A stretch of DNA of 64,000 nt from Bacteroidales bacterium UBA5287 (GTDB lineage: Bacteria > Bacteroidota > Bacteroidia > Bacteroidales > Dysgonomonadaceae). The DNA lies in assembly GCA_002411345.1 (NCBI GenBank), contig DHSL01000050.1, positions 1 through 64,000 of the forward strand, given 5' to 3'. The position numbers were made by a program, and so were the translations under genes. Of the stretch, positions 1-7,910 are shown piece after piece (the stretch's first letter is position 1; every line of letters starts with the position of its first letter). The notes under the pieces are model-generated. The model was not told the DNA's origin, searched no databases, and was given only the letters and a program-made list of their open reading frames with translations.

Positions 1-1085
1 CAAATAAGTTGGCAATTCCAGTAGATATCAATCTCCTCACCGTAAAATAAATCACCATTTCCCATAATAGAAGCTAGATAACGGGGATCTCTATTTAAAG
101 AAGGATTAAGTTCATATTCTTCTTTTGTATGTAATGGACATTTATCAATAGATCTTCCTTGTGCTGTCCAATAAGAATCAACTAATGCTTTTGTAGGCAC
201 AAGATAAGATTGTCCAGAACCAGTTCTATAGTGTGGACCCAAATGCTGGAATGACTGAGTTGCACTATTACCGTGACTGGACATATCAAACCACATAATA
301 AATTCATTATTTGCTTTTGCAGCCTTATAATTGAAAAGATCACCATATACTGGATGAAGTGAATATCTTTTACTATCAATAATTTCTTTTGCTAATTTTA
401 CAGCTAGCTCATATCTGCCGTTGTATAATGCATAACGCATTGTAAGAGCTTTAAATGAGTATCTGTTAAACATATACTTATCGGAAGTATATTCATCAGG
501 TGGCAATTTGGCTGCAATTTCATCTGCTAAAGGAAATAAGGTATTAAGAATTTCTTCCTTGGATGTTGCAGGTTGACGTGCAGTTTCCAGGTTAGCTGGT
601 TCCAAAACAAAAGGAACATTTTCCCATCGCATGGTAAGTCTGAAATAGTGCCAAACACGTAAAGCTTCCAATACACCCTTGTATTTATCACGTACACTCT
701 CACCTTCAACATATGGCACATCGGCATTGGCTATGAATGTATTAAGACGTCCAAGATGCTTCATGTACAATTCATAATAATAGAGAAAGTCATATGTATT
801 GCTATTGAAGTTGCCATTAGCAATATTTTGATGTCTATCTCCTTCTAATCGACTATATGCATTATCCGATTTTCCTTCATCCATATAAAATATTATTTCT
901 CTTGATGTGGGATTAGTAAAAACGTCTAGATAACTGCTGTATACTACTCTTCTTAAGTCTTCTTCATCATTGAAAAATTCAACGAAAGATGTAGCTGTAG
1001 GGTCTTTTTTGTCAAGAAAACTTTCACAACTAATTAGAGATATTGTGAACAATATCAAAATTAAATATATATTTTTTTTCATCAT
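1..1085 (-). CDS. SusD/RagB-like outer-membrane lipoprotein, partial
   Basis: This is the glycan-binding lipoprotein partner of the SusC porin encoded just upstream; the pair imports oligosaccharides across the outer membrane. The reading frame is open from the start near 1085 to the window edge, so the C-terminus (roughly the last third of a usual 500-600 residue SusD) is missing. A second ATG at 1082 gives an equally good start. The N-terminus has a lipoprotein signal with lipobox LISC, followed by ESFLDKKDPTATSF, the typical SusD opening, and later helical TPR-like text (RRVVYSSYLDVF, ALRVWHYFRLTMRW). The gap to the susC stop is 19 bp, so the two are co-transcribed. The substrate cannot be read from the protein; the operator upstream of susC suggests an amino-sugar glycan. 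Confidence 0.88.
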   Translation of the reverse strand, partial: MMKKNIYLILILFTISLISCESFLDKKDPTATSFVEFFNDEEDLRRVVYSSYLDVFTNPTSREIIFYMDEGKSDNAYSRLEGDRHQNIANGNFNSNTYDFLYYYELYMKHLGRLNTFIANADVPYVEGESVRDKYKGVLEALRVWHYFRLTMRWENVPFVLEPANLETARQPATSKEEILNTLFPLADEIAAKLPPDEYTSDKYMFNRYSFKALTMRYALYNGRYELAVKLAKEIIDSKRYSLHPVYGDLFNYKAAKANNEFIMWFDMSSHGNSATQSFQHLGPHYRTGSGQSYLVPTKALVDSYWTAQGRSIDKCPLHTKEEYELNPSLNRDPRYLASIMGNGDLFYGEEIDIYWNCQLI

Positions 1086-1104
1086 TTTATAGTTTAAATT
1101 AAAG

Positions 1105-4071
1105 TTAGAATAAAGTTACTTGAAAACCGATACTGTATGTAGCCATTCTGGGATATGCTCCATTACCTCCGTCGCGTTCAGGTTCAAGACCTTCCCATTT
1201 GGTCAATGTGAGGAAATCTTGAGCGTTGAAATAAATACGAAGATTTCTAATATTCTTATTCACTTTTGGTATCGAATAACCTACTTGAAGTGATTTAATA
1301 CGGAAAAAAGAGGCATCACTTAACCATACATCACTGAGATAAGTATTTGTGCTCGAACCTGTCCAGACACGGGGAAAACGACTATTTGGCGTCTCTGGCG
1401 TCCATCGGTTATCTGCATAGTACTGACGAGGAGCACCAAGATTATTACTTCCTCCATCCACAAACACTGGATAACCTTCCTGACCGCCAAGTCTTCCAAC
1501 TCTCTTTCCAACACCTTGACCGAGCATACTTAAATCCCAATCCTTGTAACGCATATCAAATGTTATAGAATAGTTGTAATGAGGTGCAGTATCACCTAAA
1601 TATACTCTGTCGTCATCATTTAAAATACCATCACTATTTTGATCTACATATTTAATATCTCCCGGAAGTGTATTGGGAAATACTGCATTTGTATCATCAA
1701 TCTCTGCCTGATTTTGAAAATATCCATTGGTCTCATAACCGTAGTAATTATTAATAGAAATACCTCGGTACCAAATTCTATCATTGGTCCCTTTAAAAAT
1801 TAATGTATCTGAGCGATTATATCCAGCTTTAAAAACCTGATTCTTATTATCAAACAACATACCGCCTATACTATAAGAAAAATCATCAATCTGGTCTGCC
1901 CACTTTGCAGAAATTTCCCACCCCTTATTTTCAACCTCACCAATATTCACAGAGGATGTCAAATAGTATGACCCTGTCAATGGAGGAACAGGAAAATCAG
2001 AATATATCAGATCAAATGAATGTTTTTTATAAACATCAGCAGTTACAGTTAAACGGTTATTCAGTATACCCAAATCGAGTCCCAAATTCCATTGATTTTG
2101 TTTTTCCCAAGTAAAATCAGGATTAGGAACACGCATAGTCCATCCCCAAGTATTAACTACTTCTTGCCATAAATATGGATCTACATTCTCATTTCCAATT
2201 CTCCCCCAAGAAGCTCTCAGTTTTAGGTTGGAAATAGCTCCAGATTCCTTTAATGGTTTCATGAAAGTTTCGTTATGTGCATTCCATCCTAAAGAAGCAG
2301 ATGGAAAAAATCCCCATTGCTGGCCTGGGGCAAACTTACTGCTACCATCGGTTCTAATAGTTGTCTCAAAAAGATATTTCTCATTAAGTGAGTAATTCAA
2401 TTTAGTAAAAAATGATGCTTTGGTAATTTCTCTGTAATCAGTGAAGACATATGACATGGCTTCAGTACCAGCTACGGCATAGAGCTTATCTTTACCTCCT
2501 CTTAATTCTTTCTCAAAATTCAAAAGCGCTCTACCAGTTAACTGACTTTGACTTACATTCTGAGTAGCCCCTATATCATTTCCCCAAGTCGTTACAGGTT
2601 TTCCATCTCCATCAAAGAATTTATGGGTGAGTCTTCTCCATTTACTAGCAGATTTATCAATCATATAGGAAATATTTCCCTCTAGATTAAGGTCATCTGT
2701 AATATAATATCGTGGTCTTAAATTTATTGTACTTTTATCATACATGTAGTTATAGGTTCCCCCCTCATTAATAAAAGCAATAGGATTCAAATCATTGTGC
2801 AACATATAATGGTTTGGGATATCTGTATCTTTGTAATACACCGCTTGAGTAGGATTCATTCTCCATGCAATCTGGTATAATCCGTGACCATCGTTATTTC
2901 TTTGAAGTCTATCGACTTTAAGACGATGAGCATAAAAATCTGCCAAAAGAATGAAACGATCAGCAATATTAATATTGGTATTAAAACGAGCACTGAATTT
3001 ATCTGATCCTTCAGTTTTGTTAAGTCCATTTTCTTCAATGTAATTCAACATAAGATTAAATGTACCAACACCTCCACCTCCTGATATACTTGCTGATGTA
3101 TTATATGAAGAAGCTGTCCTTTCCATAATCTCTTTGAGCCAATCTGTATTAGGTGTTAAACCTTCCTCAGCCTGCTTAATTTCTTGGTCAGTGTATAAGA
3201 GAGGTTGATTCTGAATAGTATGAGCTTCGTTTCTCAGTCGCATAAAATCGGCAGAATTAACAAACTTAGGAAGATTCAATGGTTGCAATACAGCAAACCA
3301 TGAATTCACATTAACCTTAAACTGTCCAGTCGTTCCTCTATTTGTTTCAATAACAATAACCCCATTTGCACCTCTTGAACCATACATCGACGCAGCAGCT
3401 GCATCTTTTAGAATATTGATGCTTTTAATTTGGTTTGGATCAATATCGCTAAGCGGCTGCTCCATGCCATCTATTATAACCAATGGTTGTGCGTTTTGAA
3501 GTGTACTGATACCTCTTATGGAAATACTTCCTGGCACAGAACCTGGTAGATTACTTCCTTGTAACATAGTCACTCCTGGAACAGTTCCAGAAAAAGCTTC
3601 TTCAAGTTTAATTATTGGACGGGTTACAATCTTATCCAAATCCACTGATTCAATAGAGGATGCTAAATGCTTCCTCTCCACAGTATTATATCCAGTTACA
3701 ACTACTTCATCTAAAGCAACACTATTTTCAAGAAGAACTACATCTATTTTAGTTTTTTTATCAGTAGATACTTCATAATCTCTGAATCCCATGTAACTAA
3801 AGATAAGTGTCACATTTCCATTAACATTAATTTCATAAACTCCATTTTCATCGGTAACAGCTCCAATATTGGTTCCTTTTACCAAAACAGTGACATAAGG
3901 TAAGGATTCTCCCTCTTTGTCAGTTACAGTACCATACACCCTTCTTTGTTCTTGAACTGCATCTGTTTCAATTCTAAAATTAACTTTTTCTCTTTCACTC
4001 CCAATTGCGGTTTCATTCAACATAAACGAACAGAGTGCAAAAAGAATAATAAAAACATTGAATTTTCTCAT
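1105..4071 (-). CDS. SusC/RagA-family TonB-dependent transporter
   Basis: This is an outer-membrane beta-barrel that takes up oligosaccharides using TonB energy, together with the SusD protein encoded after it. The 988 residues give a signal peptide (about 1-25), a carboxypeptidase-regulatory-like domain (about 45-118), the SusC signature DEVVVTGY (121-128), a plug with the usual LVIIDGMEQPL and ILKDAAAASMYGSRGANGV motifs, and a barrel ending in the aromatic-terminated YSIGFQVTLF. The length is normal for the family. The promoter appears to be about 255 bp upstream, next to a pair of direct repeats like those before the nag operon at 15.9 kb. An IS4 element begins about 350 bp upstream, beyond those repeats, so the promoter looks intact. 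Confidence 0.95.
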   Translation of the reverse strand: MRKFNVFIILFALCSFMLNETAIGSEREKVNFRIETDAVQEQRRVYGTVTDKEGESLPYVTVLVKGTNIGAVTDENGVYEINVNGNVTLIFSYMGFRDYEVSTDKKTKIDVVLLENSVALDEVVVTGYNTVERKHLASSIESVDLDKIVTRPIIKLEEAFSGTVPGVTMLQGSNLPGSVPGSISIRGISTLQNAQPLVIIDGMEQPLSDIDPNQIKSINILKDAAAASMYGSRGANGVIVIETNRGTTGQFKVNVNSWFAVLQPLNLPKFVNSADFMRLRNEAHTIQNQPLLYTDQEIKQAEEGLTPNTDWLKEIMERTASSYNTSASISGGGGVGTFNLMLNYIEENGLNKTEGSDKFSARFNTNINIADRFILLADFYAHRLKVDRLQRNNDGHGLYQIAWRMNPTQAVYYKDTDIPNHYMLHNDLNPIAFINEGGTYNYMYDKSTINLRPRYYITDDLNLEGNISYMIDKSASKWRRLTHKFFDGDGKPVTTWGNDIGATQNVSQSQLTGRALLNFEKELRGGKDKLYAVAGTEAMSYVFTDYREITKASFFTKLNYSLNEKYLFETTIRTDGSSKFAPGQQWGFFPSASLGWNAHNETFMKPLKESGAISNLKLRASWGRIGNENVDPYLWQEVVNTWGWTMRVPNPDFTWEKQNQWNLGLDLGILNNRLTVTADVYKKHSFDLIYSDFPVPPLTGSYYLTSSVNIGEVENKGWEISAKWADQIDDFSYSIGGMLFDNKNQVFKAGYNRSDTLIFKGTNDRIWYRGISINNYYGYETNGYFQNQAEIDDTNAVFPNTLPGDIKYVDQNSDGILNDDDRVYLGDTAPHYNYSITFDMRYKDWDLSMLGQGVGKRVGRLGGQEGYPVFVDGGSNNLGAPRQYYADNRWTPETPNSRFPRVWTGSSTNTYLSDVWLSDASFFRIKSLQVGYSIPKVNKNIRNLRIYFNAQDFLTLTKWEGLEPERDGGNGAYPRMATYSIGFQVTLF

Positions 4072-4286
4072 TGATTAAAAACTTTAAATTTAAACTAATT
4101 ACGTTTTATTATTACAAAATATCAAATTATATATTGGTATATAATAACAATTTATATCTTAATTTTAATTACTTTTATTTAAAATACTTTACCTGATAAT
4201 GAAATACACGAAAGTTTTTTTTTGTGGATTTTTGCTATTGAACTGCTATTTCAATCCTAAAGTCAATATCTAAATGTTAATTTTCC

Positions 4287-4334
4287 AAATATTTAATATA
4301 TCAAATATTTAATATATCAAATATTTAATATATC
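4287..4334. repeat. three tandem copies of a 16-bp AT-only repeat
   Basis: The unit AAATATTTAATATATC occurs three times without a mismatch at 4287-4302, 4303-4318 and 4319-4334. It lies directly downstream of the predicted susC -7 box, so on the minus strand it would form about the first 40 nt of the susC leader. Confidence 0.85.
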
Positions 4335-4365
4335 AAATTTACAAAATTTTATTTAACAACAACAA
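4334..4365 (-). promoter_or_regulatory. predicted susC promoter
   Basis: On the minus strand the sequence reads TAAATTTG at 4341-4334, an exact match to the Bacteroidota -7 consensus TAnnTTTG. A TTG lies 21 nt upstream (4365-4363). The predicted start is about 4327, giving a leader of about 255 nt before the susC ATG. The neighbouring direct repeats reach the -33 region, which fits activation by an AraC-type protein. Confidence 0.5.
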
Positions 4366-4399
4366 TCAAATAACGCAACTTTATACTCAAATAACGCAA
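4366..4399 (-). promoter_or_regulatory. predicted AraC/XylR-type operator of susC
   Basis: Two identical 13-mers TCAAATAACGCAA lie at 4366-4378 and 4387-4399, exactly 21 bp apart, which is two helical turns and the spacing of AraC I1-I2 half-sites. The conserved C of the promoter-proximal copy (4374) is 33 bp from the edge of the -7 box. The same arrangement precedes the nag operon (15900-15933), which lies next to an AraC-type regulator gene. That this regulator binds both sites is inference. Confidence 0.55.
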
Positions 4400-4456
4400 T
4401 AAAGTGTTTCATAAATTTTTAGTGTCCGCTCAAAGTTTTTATATGCACAAAAATAT

Positions 4457-4492
4457 AGGCTGATTCCCTCGCTTGGAAATCAGCCTTTTTTT
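4457..4492 (+). terminator. terminator-like hairpin inside the IS4 left end
   Basis: AGGCTGATT (4457-4465) pairs with AATCAGCCT (4478-4486), followed by a run of T. It lies between the left inverted repeat and the transposase start, where it would stop transcription entering from outside; many IS elements protect themselves in this way. Confidence 0.55.
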
Positions 4493-4526
4493 GTTCCTTT
4501 GACTTTTACCACAAAGTAATAAGAAC

Positions 4527-5756
4527 ATGGGTAAAAGTACACATTTTATCGGACAGCCGGTTTTAGAACAGTTAATAAAATGCATCGGCAAAGAAAAAAT
4601 ACTCAAAATCAGCCGAGCTAAGGATGGTGAACGCTATGTAAAGTCATTTGATGCCTGGCAGCATCTGGTTGTTATGCTTTATGCTGTCATTATGCGTTTC
4701 GATTCTCTTCGTGAAATTGCGGCAGCGACAGAGGCGGAAAGCAGAAAGCTGTCTCATCTGGGTATAACTTCCCTTCCAAGACGCAGCACTCTTTCTGATG
4801 CCAATATGAGGCGTCCTAATGAGGTATTTGAGGAAATATACCGTTCTCTCTATGAGGATAACAAACATATTCTTTCCTCGGACAGCTCATCTCATAAGTT
4901 GCCTGGTTGGATGAAACACCTGCAAATCATCGATTCCACAACAATAAGTCTGTTTTCCAACCTTATTTTCAAAGGTGTTGGACGCAATCCTAAAATGGGA
5001 AAGAAGAAAGGCGGATTGAAATGTCATACGGTGATTCACGCCAACGAAGGAGTACCGTGTGACGTATGCTTTACCTCTGCTGCCACACACGATCATTTTA
5101 TGCTTGTCCCCAACCATTTCAACAGAGGCGACCTTCTGGCACTTGATAGAGCATACATTGACTACGGAAAATTTGAAGAACTAACTGAATGTGGTGTGAT
5201 GTATGTTACAAAGATGAAGAAAAGCCTTGTATATGAAACTGTTTCCTCTGTTTATCACATGAATATGGATGGGAAAATGGTATGGAGAGAGGAAGTCGTG
5301 GTGTTTACAAAAAAAGAAAGAAATGGTAGGAACATCACACACAAAGCCCGTATAATCACATACGCAGACAAGGAAAAGAAGAAACTGATACGATTACTTT
5401 CAAACAATCTTGAATTGCCATATGAAGAAATCATAGAGATTTACCGTAAACGTTGGGCTATCGAATTGCTATTCAAACAGATGAAACAGAACTTTCCATT
5501 GAGGTATTTCTATGGAGAAAGCGCAAACGCCATCAAAATCCAAGTGTGGGTAACACTAATTGCAAACTTGTTATTAACATTGCTGCAACGTAGCGTTAAG
5601 CGATCATGGAGTTTCTCCGGCCTAGCAACTATGGTCAGAATTATGCTGATGTATTATATAAATATTCAAAGCCTTTTGGAACACCCTGAAAAAGATTGGG
5701 AAAAATCAGTTTGTGAGTTGACAAAAAGCCCATTCGAACCGTATTTATTCGATTAG
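4527..5756 (+). CDS. IS4-family transposase
   Basis: This is a DDE-type transposase that moves the surrounding element. The 409 residues start MGKSTHFIGQPVLEQLI, an N-terminal domain of the DUF4372 type common in Bacteroidota IS4 proteins. The DDE core follows: LQIIDSTTISLF holds the first Asp, LLALDRAYIDY the second, and EIYRKRWAIELLFKQMKQN is the YREK-like motif with the catalytic Glu. The frame is intact to the C-terminus (SPFEPYLFD), so it may be active. It is the only gene in the element. Confidence 0.93.
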   Translation: MGKSTHFIGQPVLEQLIKCIGKEKILKISRAKDGERYVKSFDAWQHLVVMLYAVIMRFDSLREIAAATEAESRKLSHLGITSLPRRSTLSDANMRRPNEVFEEIYRSLYEDNKHILSSDSSSHKLPGWMKHLQIIDSTTISLFSNLIFKGVGRNPKMGKKKGGLKCHTVIHANEGVPCDVCFTSAATHDHFMLVPNHFNRGDLLALDRAYIDYGKFEELTECGVMYVTKMKKSLVYETVSSVYHMNMDGKMVWREEVVVFTKKERNGRNITHKARIITYADKEKKKLIRLLSNNLELPYEEIIEIYRKRWAIELLFKQMKQNFPLRYFYGESANAIKIQVWVTLIANLLLTLLQRSVKRSWSFSGLATMVRIMLMYYINIQSLLEHPEKDWEKSVCELTKSPFEPYLFD

Positions 5757-5847
5757 AAGGGGCTTGGATTTCTTTTTTCTTGCAGAAGCAACACTAAAAT
5801 GAGGCTTCTGCTAAAGCTTTGTTGACAATATTAAAGTTTAGCGGACA

Positions 5848-6081
5848 CTAATAATTGCGAATATGCTTAAGGATCAATAACCCAACCATCAAACGTATGG
5901 GCTTCGCCGGACGTCCATTATCGCGACAATACAAGGGTGAGAACTCTCTTTCAAACATCTCCCAATCAATTTTATTGGCTAAAATGAATAGCGGGTGCTT
6001 ATGATTCAATGTACTTTCCAGTGAAAAGAACAGTGAAAGTTGTGATCGATCTTGTTGTTTTGTAAGCATAATTTTCTGCAA
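5848..6081 (-). pseudogene. IS5-family transposase, N-terminal stump
   Basis: The remaining 77 residues match the N-terminal domain of IS5-type transposases (DUF772 region): LSLFFSLESTLNHKHPLF, then FSPLYCRDNGRPAKPIR and LMVGLLILKHIRN. The reading frame then runs into the terminal repeat of the IS4 element, which supplies the stop codon. The catalytic part is missing and I did not find it on the other side of the IS4 (4072-4419). The right end of this older element is probably near 6190, after AGGGGCGACTAATTAAAC. Confidence 0.8.
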
Positions 6082-6199
6082 GGTTTATATCTCATATATA
6101 CAAAAACTTGCAGATATAAACAAAGAAAATGTGATCTATTTTACTGTGATATAAACAATTAAATACTTTTTAAGGGGCGACTAATTAAACTATCAATTG

Positions 6200-6264
6200 C
6201 AAAAATAAAGAACAGGGAACTCTAAAAAGATTAGTTTCCGCATTTCGTGTCTCAAAAAACGTTA
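6200..6264 (-). promoter_or_regulatory. possible orphan promoter with AraC-type operator
   Basis: On the minus strand TATTTTTG (6207-6200) fits the -7 consensus. Upstream are two half-sites 21 bp apart, TTAGTTTCCGCAT (6231-6243) and TCAAAAAACGTTA (6252-6264), that resemble the repeats before susC and the nag operon. The distal copy matches well, the proximal one poorly. Transcription would now run into the IS5 stump, so the original target gene is gone or displaced. Confidence 0.3.
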
Positions 6265-6296
6265 GATATTTGATTTAAAATTAACGTATTCTTTGG

Positions 6297-7589
6297 TTAC
6301 TTAATTCTAAATGATTCTAGTATCCAAGTATAAGTTTTATTCACTTGTTCGGGATATATTTTATGTTTGCCTTCAGGAATAATAAACTTGTTCTTTGGTG
6401 CATTAATAACATTAAATGCTGAATAAATCGAGGTAGGCGGCGTGGTCTCATCATTATAACCCCATGAATAAAAACCGGGAACAGTAATTTGTCGTGCAAA
6501 ATTTACAACATCATAATATGACAATGCTTTTATACTCTTGCTGTTTTGGTACTTTGAACGGTTTTCCTGATTAAAAAAATGGGGCCATCCACCGGCACGA
6601 TTATTCAAATATCCGGTAAAATCACACATGGCTGGACACAATGCTACTAACTTCTTTATTCGCTTGTCTAAAGAAGTCGTAATTATCGAAAGTGCACCTC
6701 CTTGACTAGATCCCCAGGCTGCTAAATTTTCTCCATCATATTGGGGTAATGAATATATTACATCGACTGCTCTTAAACAACCTGAAATTACTCTCCTGAA
6801 ATAATAGGTATATTTATCTTGAATACCAAAAAACATATAGCTTGGCAACATTGTATTTCCTAGTTGATTATAGAATTCATTTTCCATATTTGCAGGAAAA
6901 GGATGAATATAGACATCAAGAGTGATAATATCTTTTTCTGAGATTATCGAATTTCCACCCGATGGATGAATACCGGCTCCGGGAAAGCGAATAACAGCGG
7001 GATAACGACCTTCTTTCTTAGGTACCGTAAGAATACCGTAGGAACGATTACCATACTCATAATTCTGATAATCTACATGATAATAGGTTGTTTTATCAGT
7101 ACTTTTAGCTTCTATAGGTGTTAATTTGAGATCAAGTGGAATAATTTCATGCAAGGATTTAAGTTCATTCCAAAAATTCTCAAAATCTGCTGGTAATTCT
7201 GAGGTCGGCTCAATTGATTCTGGCGTAAATGCAGCCGTGGCTATCTCTGTATATACCTCATCACCTTTCGAAACAGATACTTTACATCTAAGAAATCCGG
7301 GATATCCCAAAGTTCCACCATCTATTTTAATTAATCCACTTTTCACATTCATCGAACTTCTGATTGTAGGGGGCATCTTTTCAGGTCCAATCTCATATTG
7401 AATAGTAAAGTTGCTATTTGACTGATTCTTTTCTGTAATTGTGACTAAAAACTCTACCTTTTCTCCTAACTTATAGGTCCAAGTCTGATTTTGTGGAGTT
7501 ATTTTTATGCTGAATGTTTCTGCACAAACAACATTTACAAAAAAGAGGTCAAACAACAACAGGCAAATATAATACTTGGTATTTTTCAT
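6297..7589 (-). CDS. CE7-family acetyl esterase (acetylxylan esterase / cephalosporin-C deacetylase type)
   Basis: This predicted secreted serine esterase removes acetyl groups from sugars. The signal peptide covers about 1-23 (VVCA/ETF), followed by a beta-rich N-terminal region to about 125 and then the alpha/beta-hydrolase domain. The CE7 motif GxSQGG is present (GSSQGG, Ser295), with Asp380 in GYNDETTPP and His409 in EGKHKIYP completing the triad. CE7 enzymes are usually about 320 residues; the extra length is the N-terminal domain. It is the last gene of the nag operon, 26 bp after the small membrane protein gene. With NagA in the same operon, an O-acetylated amino-sugar glycan is a reasonable guess for the substrate. 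Confidence 0.82.
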   Translation of the reverse strand: MKNTKYYICLLLFDLFFVNVVCAETFSIKITPQNQTWTYKLGEKVEFLVTITEKNQSNSNFTIQYEIGPEKMPPTIRSSMNVKSGLIKIDGGTLGYPGFLRCKVSVSKGDEVYTEIATAAFTPESIEPTSELPADFENFWNELKSLHEIIPLDLKLTPIEAKSTDKTTYYHVDYQNYEYGNRSYGILTVPKKEGRYPAVIRFPGAGIHPSGGNSIISEKDIITLDVYIHPFPANMENEFYNQLGNTMLPSYMFFGIQDKYTYYFRRVISGCLRAVDVIYSLPQYDGENLAAWGSSQGGALSIITTSLDKRIKKLVALCPAMCDFTGYLNNRAGGWPHFFNQENRSKYQNSKSIKALSYYDVVNFARQITVPGFYSWGYNDETTPPTSIYSAFNVINAPKNKFIIPEGKHKIYPEQVNKTYTWILESFRIK

Positions 7590-7615
7590 GTTTACATGTT
7601 TTTTTATCTATTTAT

Positions 7616-7855
7616 TCAAGATTTGCGGACAAACAGTTTCTTGATTAATAAAATAATCACTCTGAAAAGAATAACCATAAAATAGATAACAAGTGTAATA
7701 ACCAACACATATCCTATCTGGGTAAACATTTCATACCAAGGTGTTTTATAAATAATTACTGCTATAATGTTAATTATAAATGCTGCGACAAAACAAACAG
7801 CAAAAAATAATATCTCCTTCTTGAGCTTACTTGATGATATAACTAAGTCTTTCAT
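7616..7855 (-). CDS. small two-helix membrane protein
   Basis: This 79-residue protein is of no family I recognise. Two hydrophobic stretches (about 16-37 and 44-70) suggest two transmembrane helices, with a basic C-terminus (LLIKKLFVRKS) likely in the cytoplasm. It sits between a Gfo/Idh oxidoreductase gene (55 bp upstream) and the CE7 esterase gene, in the same direction and in the same predicted operon. A role supporting the exported oxidoreductases or transport is possible but only inferred from position. Confidence 0.65.
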   Translation of the reverse strand: MKDLVISSSKLKKEILFFAVCFVAAFIINIIAVIIYKTPWYEMFTQIGYVLVITLVIYFMVILFRVIILLIKKLFVRKS

Positions 7856-7910
7856 TTGAATATTTTCAATAGTTTTTTTATGATCTTGAGATTTATTAAA
7901 TAATATGTAG

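Larger units (their letters stand above)
4420..5850 (+). mobile_element. IS4-family insertion sequence, apparently complete
   Basis: The ends are perfect 11-bp inverted repeats: TAGTGTCCGCT at 4420-4430 and its complement at 5840-5850. The transposase reads from 4527 to 5756. No matching target duplication is visible: the left flank reads ATAAATTTT and the right flank ATAATTGCG. The right flank is the interior of an IS5-family transposase gene whose other half is absent from the left side, so a deletion or recombination followed the insertion. Confidence 0.85.

Noticed and set aside
4410..5861. Target-site duplication flanking the IS4 element
   Set aside because: The flanks ATAAATTTT and ATAATTGCG do not match over 4-13 bp; I saw no duplication.
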